From the NCBI GenBank assembly GCA_001179505.1, contig CDMY01000254.1, positions 43,005-107,004 on the forward strand: 64,000 nt of DNA. The letters are read 5' to 3'. Both the position numbers and the translations under genes were made by a program. The notes under the pieces are model-generated. The model saw only the letters and a program-made list of their open reading frames with translations. It made no database searches and was not told where the DNA came from. Origin of the DNA: Vitrella brassicaformis. Lineage: Eukaryota > Sar > Vitrellaceae. Of this stretch, positions 35,817 through 46,096 are shown piece after piece (positions within the stretch are counted from its first letter, which is position 1; each line of letters starts with the position of its first letter).

Positions 35817-36386
35817 ATGGGTGGTGGAGCGAGCAGACCGATACGGAGAGCAGACCCCAGTGCATGCATCGGCACCCGTAATCTCGTACTCACATTGCTC
35901 GTGGGCCTTGCGTCACTCGTTAGTAGACCAATCACCCAAGCAGCCGGCTTCCGCTTCGTGCCCCTCGCTGCGGAGACATTCGCCAGATGGGGAGACAAGA
36001 CCATGGATTTTCTCAAGATGCTCGCCAAACGAAAGGCTCGCCCCACATCCATTCCCATGGAGGAGGACGTCAACCTGTCCGTCGAGCTGATGAAGCACAA
36101 CGCGTTCCATGTGGCGAGTCGTGCGCAGCGCGCGGCGGCCGCCAGAGGGCCACGGAGGGCCAGCGCGTTTCCGGAGGACTTCGTCAGCCGTGGGCCATAC
36201 AGGCCACACAGCAGCCCCGCTGGGGGCTGTGAGGTGGCTGGCTGGACCTGGGTTCTGAACGTGTGTGTCATGTTGCATGTCTCACGCTTGTTTGCAGTGT
36301 GCGACATGTTTTCGCAGTCGACGAACGTTGTCCATTGTTTCTGCATGTATTGTTTCCCTTGTATTCCCTTGCTTGATATGAACTGA
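35817..36386 (+). CDS. Hypothetical protein
   Basis: An ATG at 35817 opens a frame starting MGGGASRPIRRADPSACIGT, followed by a hydrophobic run (LVLTLLVGLASLVSRPI), then MDFLKMLAKRKARPTSIPME and NLSVELMKHNAFHVASRAQR. The N-terminal part up to about 36230 has coding-like composition; the remainder may be intron. A small frame at 36394-36585 could be a further exon or a separate short gene. No family is recognised. Divergent to GT77-like paralogue 2, 111 bases away. Confidence 0.35.
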   Translation: MGGGASRPIRRADPSACIGTRNLVLTLLVGLASLVSRPITQAAGFRFVPLAAETFARWGDKTMDFLKMLAKRKARPTSIPMEEDVNLSVELMKHNAFHVASRAQRAAAARGPRRASAFPEDFVSRGPYRPHSSPAGGCEVAGWTWVLNVCVMLHVSRLFAVCDMFSQSTNVVHCFCMYCFPCIPLLDMN

Positions 36387-36591
36387 TGCTTAGATGAACT
36401 TCGTCGCCCGTTTCATGCATCTACTTAAAGTCTCGTTAGTAGTGATATCTGTTACTGTGAAGAACATGTCAACATCACACAATGTCCCCATTCACCTCAA
36501 GATCCCGCCGGCTGACGGTGTGCATGAACCGGCTGTGGTGTCTTTCGCCAAGGGCGGCCAGGCGGCCGGCACTCAGTGGCACTGACGCTGT

Positions 36592-36632
36592 GGGACTTTG
36601 CAATCTCGTGAGTATTGAGATTACAAAGTCCC
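36592..36632. repeat. Strong inverted repeat (16-bp stem, 9-base loop)
   Basis: GGGACTTTGCAATCTC at 36592-36607 pairs with GAGATTACAAAGTCCC at 36617-36632, with one mismatch in 16 positions. It sits in the spacer before the ZIP-like gene. It could form a stable RNA hairpin or be the remnant of a small inverted-repeat element. Confidence 0.6.
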
Positions 36633-36730
36633 GCGCACGTTGACGTCGCGGTGTGCATTACAAAGCAGACGAGTCTAACACCGTCACGGTGTTTTTGCCT
36701 CGCGCACTGAGCAGAAATTTCTCAAGTCCG

Positions 36731-37977
36731 ATGAGTCAAACGCCTTTCGTGGTGGTACTGATTCCGGCCTGCGGCACGTTTGTTGGCAGCCTGTTGGCCC
36801 TCTGCATAAAATGCCCAGGCCTTGCCCTCTCTCTTTTACAGAACCTCGCGGGCGGCATTGTGTTTGCGGCTGTGGGATGTGAGATCCTGCCACAGATTGT
36901 GCTTGAAAACGGACAACTCATGCCAGATCTCCTCGCCATTGCGTTTGGGTTCGCTCTTGGTCTGCTGGTCATTTATTTGGCTAATGGCATGGCGGAGAAC
37001 AGGACACGCGCCGCGGGGATCGGCACACACGTGGGAACCCAGCCCGTGCGCCCGAGGTGGCGTCGCAGAGTGAGAAGCGGCCGACACGACAGCAGAGCGA
37101 GCCTGAGGAATGGTCAGCACTCACATTCATCGATCAATTCAGTATGACATCTGTATTGGGTTGGATGCCTGTGTGACTCTGCCTCGTCTCAGGTCCATCT
37201 ATGCCTATGGGGGAAGACGCTCATCATTCATACGAAATGCATGCCAGGTATGTGACATACGGCTCAACACAGCTCGTCTCTTTCCCTATCGTGCATTATC
37301 AGGCCCTCGGCGTATCTCAGCAGCGACTTCGCGGGCGTCAGGGTGAGTCCTTGACGGCATCGCTCATTGGCCGCGACACGTACGCCTTCTTTTGGGAGTG
37401 GTTCACGGCAGAGACTGAAGACACCGAACCCTTTCCCACTGGTAATATACAATCGTTGCTTCTCTGTCTGTGTGCCTCTGCATTTATTGTTTGAATACGG
37501 TCAGGTTTATGCAGTGCGCTAATTGTGGATGTCTGTACGGCTGGAGTGCTGATTGGGCTGCTAACTGTGGTGTCTGTGAGCACCGGCGTCGTCCTATCGA
37601 CAGCGACCTTCCTCTACCTTATGTTCGTCGGACTGGCCCTCACCACCACCCTCAGATCACAGACGGTCGCCAAAGCCGTCATGGCCAGCCTCGTCGCCCC
37701 CGTAGCTTCATACTGCGGCGGTGTTTTGGGCATCGTCATCCCCATTTTCTTCGGCGAGAGCCATTTCATTTTTGTCTTCGTGCTGTCATTCTCCTCCGCA
37801 GCGCTGCTGTACTTCGGTAAGCAGCAGCACCGCAGCTGCAAACAATGGAGAGGGACGTCATTGTCGCCTTCGTTTGCATGTTTGCCAGTTGCAGAAGAGA
37901 TCGCTTTGGAGGCAGGCAGACTAGCGACACCCGCAAGACTTGTCATGTGCTTGTCGTCTGGGTTGTCAGGCATCTGA
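36731..37977 (+). CDS. Divergent ZIP-family (GufA-like) metal transporter
   Basis: Membrane protein with the ZIP topology. The ATG at 36731 is followed by TM1 (FVVVLIPACGTFVGSLLALC), TM2 (LAGGIVFAAVGCEILPQIVL) and TM3 (DLLAIAFGFALGLLVIYLAN), a loop of three small exons, TM4 (IVDVCTAGVLIGLLTVVSVS), TM5 (FLYLMFVGLALTTT and AVMASLVAPVASYCGG), and later TMs (LGIVIPIFFGESHFIFVFVL; SFSSAALLYF joined over an intron to VAEEIALEAG). The last segment resembles the closing GufA-type helix. The TM4/TM5 histidine motifs that bind metal in typical ZIPs (HxxxDG and HExPH) are not seen, so the substrate may differ or transport may be lost. Stop TGA at 37977. The central exon joins (37190-37440) are approximate. 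Confidence 0.6.
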
Positions 37978-38185
37978 GAATGTCGGCGGCAGCCAGGTGA
38001 CATGCGTGGCCTACTTCGCGGGCTATTTCTTTTTCCTCATGGCCAGAAGGACCGCACAAGCCATGACACAATAGGATATTTGCAACATGGGTCATTTTTG
38101 CAGCATGGGTCATTTTTCTCCCCCTCTCTCTACTATCTACACGCAACGAAACCCCATGCTGGCTTCTTGTTTTTCGTGTTGTTAG

Positions 38186-38759
38186 TCAAGGGTGCCGCTC
38201 CCCATCTACACCCACACAGCTACCCTCTACAGTGTATGTCTGTACACCTACATCTCTCCGTTGCACAGCATCTCCCACGCCAGCACTGGATTCGATTCGT
38301 ACACCTGGCGGTAGCTCAACAGCGTCACCCTCTCGACCAGCCACAGGACGTGAGGAGGTGGTGGCGGCATGGAACTTGCGCTGCAACAAACACCAGACAA
38401 ACACGGGGTGTGCCTCTGCCAGTCCGTTTCCCGTTTTCCCCTCTACCCGGGTGCATAGGGGTCAGGGCCGGGATGGGCGTAAGTCCTCTCCTCATTCTCC
38501 TTGGCCCGGTCCTCAACCTCCTCGGTGCGGTCCTCATCCTCCTCTGTGGACCACATAAGGAGGACTGCATATTCGCTTTGCGATGATGCGAACATACGGT
38601 AGCCTGATCTGTGTTTTTGGACAGGACCACGTCATTATGAGGCCTCAGCCCCTTCCGACTAGCTGTCTCCTCACCCCCTTCCTCATCAGCCACGAGCGAG
38701 CCTCTTGGTGCGCAGCTGTGTGGGTGGTTGTCGCATATCCTAAACCCTAGAATTTCCAT
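38186..38759 (-). CDS. Possible small two-exon gene
   Basis: An ATG at 38759 opens MEILGFRICDNHPHSCAPRG, then an acidic stretch; a second segment near 38550-38490 reads EEDEDRTEEVEDRAKENEER in another frame, and after a CAG at about 38380 a helical-looking stretch (HVLWLVERVTLLSYRQVYES) appears. The exon joins cannot be fixed, and no family is recognised. It may equally be non-coding. Confidence 0.25.
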
Positions 38760-39479
38760 TGTCTCCTATGACTCTTTCAAGTGGGGCAATCTCTGCAACA
38801 ACGCATCAGTCGGGGGGGGCTCTGCTACATGAGTTCAAATCATAATTCCCTATACAGGACAGGTCGTGTGCAGAGGTCAATTATGAAACCGTAAACAAAC
38901 CGTAAGTAGAGTAAACGCGCGCGGGGATTGATCCCTCCTCCCCTTGAGCCTGTTTGAGTCTGCGTGCTGATGGGACTGTATTTGTATGAGTATCACGGAC
39001 ACACAGACGAGTGTTACGGTTAATGACATTTCTCAATCGAGTAAACGCGCGTAAATGCCTGGTAAGCGCAATTTGGATCGACAACTCAATGACATAATCG
39101 ATAATCAATGTGTCACAATCATATTTGTGCAGCGGCAGCCAGCACCCGTTAACAAGCAAGCCATCGAGATTTGCCTATAGCATGCATTGAATAAAATTTC
39201 TTTCGCTTTCGTCAGCGGTCACGCCAAATGACACCTGTCAAAACGCCAGAAATGCCACGCAAAATACTGCGGTTGCACTGAATTCGCTAAATCCTTCTGA
39301 AAAGGACGGGCTTGCCTGTCTCCGCTGTCCACGCCAAGACAATCGAATCCTAGTAAGTCCTCAATACCCCCTTATTATCTGAGTCCCCCCCCCCCCTTGC
39401 ACACTCTTCTGAAACACGTAGTAAACCTAAGAAGACCTTGTCTCCTGACAGCACGCCAATTCAGACTGCAAGCAAAAAC
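38760..39479. other. Intergenic region containing a dispersed repeat
   Basis: No gene is seen. The block 38921-39028 is identical to 59535-59642 (see repeat entries). A run of ten C lies near 39388-39397. The region is 3' of both the fused methyltransferase-GT77 gene and the possible small gene at 38.2-38.8 kb. Confidence 0.5.
38921..39028 (+). repeat. 108-bp dispersed repeat, copy 1
   Basis: Identical over 108 bases to 59535-59642, in the same orientation, 20.6 kb apart. This copy is flanked by the 13-base direct repeat GAGTAAACGCGCG at 38909-38921 and 39039-39051, which copy 2 lacks. Confidence 0.85.
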
Positions 39480-41583
39480 TCACAAGCGAAGACGCATAGC
39501 CACTTTAGTCACCTGGTTTTGGAATGTCGAGTGACCATGCAATAATGATACCACGTCGTTGTCCCACAACCGATGTTTTATCAAGGCCCTTTTCTTCGAC
39601 TCACGACCTAATACCCAATTGACATGCACTATTACCACATCCTTCCGCTCCTCCCGTGTCAGAGACTCAGAGGGACGTCCGCGTCGCGTCTTCAAAAACA
39701 CAGGACCTGCGGAACACGAAAGTATCCCAAAGACTGTTTCGAAAGACTCCTAACCTGATGGAAAAAATGCCGGAGAGAGACTTGCGATAGACACGCTGTT
39801 TCTCAGGTTTTTAACGGCTTCCTTCAGATATGGATTATTGTAAGTAATGTTGCGTCTTGTCTCCCTGTGCATCAGCTGCTCCCACTGATTGAGCAGAGAA
39901 AGCGCCCCCTCTGTTGGCCGAAACAACATCAGACACGAACAGAAATTAACCACGTCGATCTGGAGGGCGACGTCGAATCGCCTGGATGGCATATACTCCA
40001 GCGCGTTCCTCAGCCACACCATGTCAACATCGTTGTACAGGACTGTGTAGCCTCTTTGGAGAATCTCGCGGACGAAGAATGGCCTCGTCATGACAAGAGC
40101 CCCGAACGACTCCGTGTTGAATATTGTGGCAGCCGCAGAGACACGCACCTCCTTCGGCGCGCGGACCACATTGTTGGGAAGGCTTTGAGACAGAAGATCG
40201 AAGCATCCGTCGTCGAGGCAAACGATCAGGAAACTGCTAGCGCCTTGCCTCTGGAGGCTCTTTGCCCAGTTGATGGCGAAATCGACCTGCAAAGCAGAGG
40301 CCCCAGGTGGATGTCAAGACACTGAGACAAGTAAGTGTGAATGGCTAACCATGCCGTTGTTGACGGTCGTCATGACGATTGTGCCATCAGCATTAGCAAC
40401 CGAAGATAGCAGGTCAGAGGAAAGCCACCCAGTTGAGGCCGGCATTGTCGTGCCGCTTCTCTTTTCACCAATTTCCCGTCCCTCTAGGTGACGTACTTGC
40501 GCCGAGCACGAGTCAAGTGCATCTGCGTGCCGGCACCACATCCAGCAGTCGTTGCCCCCTTCTTTCCCCTTGCGCAGCACGACACCCCACATCGGACCGA
40601 AGAGGCCCTCTGGGGAGCAGTCCGGCTGCTGCATCACAGGGATGACGTCGTGGATGTCGACGAGCTGACTGCACTGGAAGAGCCTCAAGAAGGCCGCAAC
40701 GGCCTCCGTCCTGTTGGGTGGCAGCTTGACGGCAGAAGAAGAGCCGAACGGGCGGTAGGTGCCGCTGGGCAGGAGGAAGGCAGCGTAGCCGTTGGGACGC
40801 AGGACCCTCTCCACCTCTGTCAAAAAGACACGCACACACGCACAAACGCAAAAATGAAGGCGATTGAAGGGTGACTCACCGGCAGCGTAGTGGAATGTAC
40901 AGTCTATGCGGTTGAAGACCTTGGCAAAGACAAAGTCGAAGGAGTCGTCTTTGAAGGGCAAGTCGTGCAAATCGCCCCTGACCACCAGTGGAGGCCTCTC
41001 CACCAGATCGACACCAATGGCGTACCGCACGCCGGCTTGGTACAATGCCCGCACCTCTTCCCCTGTTGACGCGCCAATGCTGAGGGCATGCGAGTCGCGC
41101 GTGATGTAGCCGGCAGACCAATAGCGATCAAACAATCGCACATGCATGTACCTACACCAACCACAGAAGTCAACACCTCGAGACAAAGAAGCGGCGTGCA
41201 TACCTTATCCACTCGAGCATATCGACGGAGAGCTGTCCTGAAACGTCTTGCCCATCTGAAGCGCTTCTTCTGATGTAGGCGCCGTTCTCCTGTGTTGCGA
41301 CGGATTCATTGTACGCCCTTCCATTCGCGAACGAACTGGCGTGGCTGCTGAGGGCAGACTGACACGTTTCCGTTGTATTTCGCGCTGCTTCCCGGCCGAT
41401 GCTCTGCCGTTGGTTCAGTGGGAGGGAATCCATGATAAAGCAGCTGTCATTGGCGACACTGGGGCGCACGAGACGCTGAGCAACAAAGGAAGGCGTTTCT
41501 TGTGGACTCGTCTTTCGCTTGTCCGCCGTCCATATGTTTAAGCACTCGTCGGCCGCATCGTCGAGGTCGTGCGAAGCTGACAT
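39480..41583 (-). CDS. SAM-dependent methyltransferase fused to a GT77-like glycosyltransferase (paralogue 3)
   Basis: The ATG at 41583 gives a polar N-terminus (MSASHDLDDAADECLNIWTA). After an intron near 41214 comes a class I methyltransferase domain: YMHVRLFDRYWSAGYITRD, motif I HALSIGASTGEEVRALY, VDL at the end of strand 2, GDLHDLPFKDDSFDFVF, then VERVLRPNGYAAFLLPSGTY and MWGVVLRKG. Without a stop the frame runs on into STGWLSSDLLSSVANADGTI and VMTTVNNGM, the end of exon 1 in the GT77-like paralogues, followed by an intron and VDFAINWAKSLQRQG, GYTVLYNDVDMVWLRN (DxD), CSCLMLFRPTEGA and, after another intron near 39755-39716, DVVIVHVNWVLG. Stop at 39480. Unlike its paralogues it has no signal anchor. 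A fusion is the simplest reading; a missed intron that separates two genes is the alternative. Confidence 0.65.
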
Positions 41584-41618
41584 ATTCCTAAGGAGAGGCG
41601 AGCCATTGGTGCGATGCT

Positions 41619-42681
41619 CTAATCTGCTATATCCCCAGCTGACCTTTGGGCAAAGTCAGTATGGAGAATATCAAGGAGGTCCAGCACGGGCCACTCTGAG
41701 ACAAACAAGACATGCCAGCCGGCCAGCCAAGGCAGCAACAGCTAGCTCACCTGTGCTCAGTAAGGTCCGCAGAGGGATCTGCCTGATGATGTCTCTCAAC
41801 GGATCCACGAGAATATCTCTCCTGTCGACATTTTGAATCATGGCTGCCGAGATGAGGGCCAGCGGGCACTTGTTGAAATAGCGAGAGGCGTCTTCGAGAA
41901 AGAGAGACACACTCTGCCTTTGAGCAACCAGATCCTCTGTGGGCCTCCGTGTACCTTTGGGGACCTCTTGGAGGAGTCGAGCCGCCTCATTTGCGCGCTC
42001 TTGCAGAAGGGCCGCTGGCGGCTGGCCACCATTGATTTGCTCTTGCCATGTGCTTACCAGTTCCATGAGAGAGCCGTGGAACGCTCGGAGTGCTGAAAAG
42101 TGGTGAAAGAGAGGACAGTCATACGAGTCAAGATCAGGAAGGCCCTCTTTCAACAGAGCAAGCATCCTTAACAAGAGAAAGAATACAAATGAGGGAAGAC
42201 ATCTGGCCCTCTGCGCTGACCTGAGAATCGGCCATGTTGTATTGAGTATGTGGGAAGCGAGACCCAACTTGTCGTACATCTCGTCGAGCTCAGCCAGGGT
42301 GTGGGACATGTACTGCTCGAGGGACGCGATGACAGCGTCATTCTGGGGCGGATGGACGGCAAAGAACAGGCGTGCCACGAAGACAACCACATAGCTGTCG
42401 GGTTCCCGTGACAGCGAGTTCCAGTCTGTTGACTCGACTTGCCGCAAAATCTTCGCACTTTCTCTTGCTGCGCATCGAAGGGACAGTTCTGTGTCAGCGA
42501 AATCAACAGCCTCTGATCGGATGTCAGCCTGATGACGGGCTCTACTGTGTTCCGGTCGCGAGGCTCGGTTGGGAAACAGCAGCTGGAGATGATCGTGGAG
42601 GAGTGAAACACGGAGAGATTGGTTGGCGCATGACGCCAGGGCTGCAGTGACGAGGACCACTCCGAGTTTGGCATACATCAT
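41619..42681 (-). CDS. Secreted or anchored helical protein, unknown family
   Basis: The ATG at 42681 starts a signal peptide (AKLGVVLVTAALASCANQSL). The rest is mostly helical: ELSLRCAARESAKILRQVES, YVVVFVARLFFAVHPPQNDA, HTLAELDEMYDKLGLASHIL, an intron near 42222-42169, then LALLKEGLPDLDSYDCPLFH, LMELVSTWQEQINGGQPPAA and DLVAQRQSVSLFLEDASRYF. A last intron (from about 41752) joins to WPVLDLLDILHTDFAQRS, with a TAG at 41619. About 330 residues. I recognise no family. The next gene on the same strand starts only 35 bases further on. Confidence 0.6.
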
Positions 42682-42938
42682 CTACATCATCTAAGCAAAC
42701 ATCCGTTTGTACGGAATCGGCTCGATATACGGCGATGTCTCCTGCTCGCCACTCTAGATCTGACTAGAGAGGGCCGGGCAGAAATGGGACCTATGGGTGG
42801 TTGAGAGTGGCTGCTGATCAGCTCGCGTCCATGCGCCCTCTGTGTGGCGCGGCAGATCTCCAACTGTCAGTCGGGCTAGCACAATTCACGATGGTGAGGG
42901 CGTGAGGGGATGATGCGACCCGCATGTTGATGAGCACT
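42682..42938. other. Short spacer
   Basis: Presumed promoter of the secreted helical protein and 3' region of the small membrane protein. Nothing distinctive is seen. Confidence 0.4.
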
Positions 42939-43159
42939 CTATGCCGGTGGTTTTGCATCCTGTGTGGTATCTTGGGTCGGATCAGCCGGTGCTTCCATTG
43001 TCGTCTTGGCCTCGTCGTTGGGTCCCCCTGATTTATTGCAAGTCCATGCAGGATTCAGAGTCGTGTGAAAATACCTTTTTCTGATGTCCGTATCAGCAAC
43101 CAGAGAAGGAATGAGGCGATGACAGTGAGAACGACTGTTGCTGACAGTGACGTTTTCAT
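42939..43159 (-). CDS. Small single-pass membrane protein (58 aa)
   Basis: ATG at 43159. Exon 1 encodes MKTSLSATVVLTVIASFLLW and LLIRTSEK: one strong hydrophobic helix with a short N-terminus. An intron (43074-43028) with a GTATTT donor and AAATCAG acceptor joins in phase to GPNDEAKTTMEAPADPTQDT and a Gln/Asp/Pro tail ending KPPA at the TAG at 42939. Too short for routine gene finding, but the splice phase, hydrophobic core and clean stop support it. It could be a type I-like signal-anchor peptide with a polar tail. Function unknown. Confidence 0.5.
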
Positions 43160-43841
43160 ACAGACTGTGGCACATCAGTAACGAAGTGTCTCCGTTTGGA
43201 TCCACCTTCACGCACCTAACGCCGCGAGTCTACCAACTCTTCTGGTATGCTCATGTCATTCCTACAACCGTCAACCATGCAATTCAAGTTATTCAACTGA
43301 ATTAACGTCACTGTCCCGATTTGTCGGTTGTAAAAATCGGTGGAAGATTGCTGTAGAAGAATTGCTTCCATTGCAATCCGACTCTGTCAACAACTAAGCG
43401 GTCTCTGTCGACAACGACCCTTCTGTCTCGAATTACGTAATTGATGTGTGACTCATTACTCGAGAGAAAAGAACTCCTACTCGTAAAGAATAAAAACCAT
43501 CGGTTTTACCGAATTACTAAGCTGGGACTTCGAGGCCAAGGTCCATTGTAAAAAACGCGGAAAACCCTGGCGCAAAACTCAACAAGGATTTCAACTGTCC
43601 TGTAGGACATGGTTTCCTTTCCCATTTATCTTCATCAGAACGTTCTCATGGTGTGCTTCTCGCCCTTCTCCGGTCGTTCGCTGCGGAGAAACAATTTCCT
43701 TAGGTCTTTTCTAGCCCATTTCTCGACACGAGACCGGTCCAGATCCACACACGAGCCCCGAACCCCTTTTTTACTGATCGGACCGCCCCTATGCGTATGC
43801 ATTAATGAAAGAAAGTGGCGTTTCCCGCTGCTTTTTCTGGG
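43160..43841. other. Intergenic region
   Basis: Relatively AT-rich spacer between divergent genes (small membrane protein on minus, GT47-like on plus). No protein or RNA gene is seen. Confidence 0.45.
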
Positions 43842-45958
43842 ATGTCCAGCTTTGGCAGCCGCAGGATGCCCATTGCGCCAGCGTTGGCGCTCGCTGTTGC
43901 TGCTTCCGTCGTGTTTCTCTTTCGTCTGCGTTCGCTACCGGTCTGGGTCAGTCACTTAATGTGTCCGTCACCTGATGAGATTGCGGTGGCCATACGAGGC
44001 GCAATGGAGCGGACCACCCACGAGACAGAGCGATTGCACCATCCTCTCGATCTGTACAAGAATTTGAGGTGTCTGAGGGCACTCATGCCGAGAGAATGGA
44101 CAGTGTGGGAATCTGCGCCGTACTACGGTGCGAATGTTTCGGTTCGCTCGACAAGCGAGGCGTCCAGAAGGGCAGATGCGTTGTTTCCCGTCAGCTTCCG
44201 TCCAGGGCAATTCAAGCCTTGGCTTGACTTTTTGGATTCGGTGCTTGCCGATGTTAGCCTGTCCTTTGCTGACGACAATGCCTTTCTCGAGAGGCACGGG
44301 GCTTTTGGTGTCATTGAGGGGTACTGCCGTCATGGCTACTTCAAATACGGTAAAACCCATGACTTTCTCGGGTGCATTTGCGTGATGGTCACATGTCCAC
44401 CCCTATGGATTGGCGATTTATTTATCGTGCAGGACAGTTCTGCACGGAGTACTGGATCCCCTTTCTCTTGCAGACACTTCGTATAGCCGGCAAGAAAGTG
44501 GTCACCGACTGCGACAAAGCTGACTTTATAGTGTCTTGGTATTTTCAGAAGGTAAAGAAGAATAAGCGGCTTATTGATGCAGTCAAATGGGATGATAAGT
44601 TTTACTACTTATGCTCCTCTAACGTCCCTAGATGCTGAGAAAGAACAAGGTAATAAGGTAGGCTGCCGTGTATTTCTTATTCGCCTTTCGTACAGGTGTT
44701 TCGCCCTGGTGCCATGTGGAGGGGTGTAAGCTCTTCCAATCCACAGGGGCATCGCCAATTTCTGCAACGATGGCCAGAAAATTGCGAAAGAAGTTCGTTA
44801 ATGAGCCGTCTCGTTTCTGGTTTATTCTAAGCAGTGGCCAGATCAAGTAAGTCTTACTGTTCAGCTCAGGCACCCACCTAGAAGTATATTTGGCATCTGA
44901 TCAAGTTTTGGTGCTTGAAGGCTCTACGTCAACAAAGCCTTCATGCACCTGACGCCGCGAGTCTCGAAATTTGCAGTGGAGGGCACCAACAAGGATATCC
45001 GGTTCTCACGAAGCAACGCGGTACTTGCGGTACTTGTCCCCATAGTAAGTCTGTTTGCGTGTGTGTGTGGCTGCAGATCATAATCCCCGGCTACGTGCAA
45101 CTTGCAGAGAGACAGCGAATTATTGGGATGACAGATCATACGCCCCTAAACGATTCCAACAATGCCAGTTCAGTTCGTCGACCCCTTCTGTTTGTCTACT
45201 GTGGGCACTTCCGGAGGAACGAGGAGAGGAGGTATTTGAAGAAACTTATCGAGTTGAAGCAAATCAGACAAGATGGCCAGAAGGTGTATGTGGGCCACTG
45301 CAAGGTGGGGGCGTGGCAATACACTGCATGAGAAAGCGAGGCGCGAAGAGCCGAGCATCACAAGCCATGCAAAGGCGCACAATGGACTGTCATGCAGATA
45401 AAAGACTTTGTTACGCGGCTGGTCTCAAGCAAATACTGCGGCACTCCTCGCGGAAACACTCCCTGGACCTCGCGGTTTTACAAGAGCCTCGTGGCCCTCT
45501 GTGTGCCCGTGCTATTCTCGCGCTCCTTCCTCCTGCCCTTCCGGCACCTGAGTGAGTCAACGGATAAAGGCATCAAGGGGACCTGGTTTTTATGTCCGTT
45601 TTGCGTTTAGTTCCGTGGCACAGGTGGGATTTCCCATTCAAATGCACACACAAGCGGCCACCACACACGGCTGGTATAGTCGCGTTCATGATTAAGCAAC
45701 TGTTGTGTGGTGTCTCACCTGGGCAGAGTCGTGGTGTATCGCGAGATGAAGAGAAGCGACGGAAGTATCAAAAAAGCGCATGAGTTTTGGTCTGACCTTG
45801 TCCAGAGAGAGCATGAGCTTCACGAAAGGCGGCAATGGATGAGGTCAACTAGTCTCCAATACATCCTTACACTCACAGTAATACTTACATTTGTGGCTGC
45901 CTTTGTGTTTGTGCAGAACCATACGGCCGTACATTGTGCCCTCGTGCAGACCAGATGA
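43842..45958 (+). CDS. Exostosin-like glycosyltransferase (GT47 family)
   Basis: Type II Golgi enzyme. The ATG at 43842 leads to a signal anchor (APALALAVAASVVFLF). The luminal part includes LYKNLRCLRALMPREWTVWE, FGVIEGYCRHGYFKYG, then after an intron QFCTEYWIPFLLQTLRIAG and ADFIVSWYFQK, LYVNKAFMHLTPRVSKFAVE, IIIPGYVQLAERQR and RRPLLFVYCGHFRRNEERRY. The C-terminal nucleotide-sugar domain is diagnostic: YCGTPRGNTPWTSRFYKSLV then ALCVPVLFSRSFLLPFRHL, matching the exostosin pattern of a Pro-Arg-Gly segment, a conserved SRFY-like run and PV(I/L)FS. An in-phase intron (about 45552-45611) leads to IPWHRWDFPFKC. Several middle exon joins (44540-44915) and the last exon are uncertain. Donor sugar is unknown. 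Confidence 0.75.
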
Positions 45959-46096
45959 TTGTTCTGCAGCCAAACCGTACAGTTCCCTACTTGTACTCGA
46001 GCTCAGATTGCTGAAGTTGCAAATGTTTTTAAGGGTCCCCATGGAAAACTTGATGACTTTTCTAATGCATCTATTCTTGAGAACTTGACTCATGGT

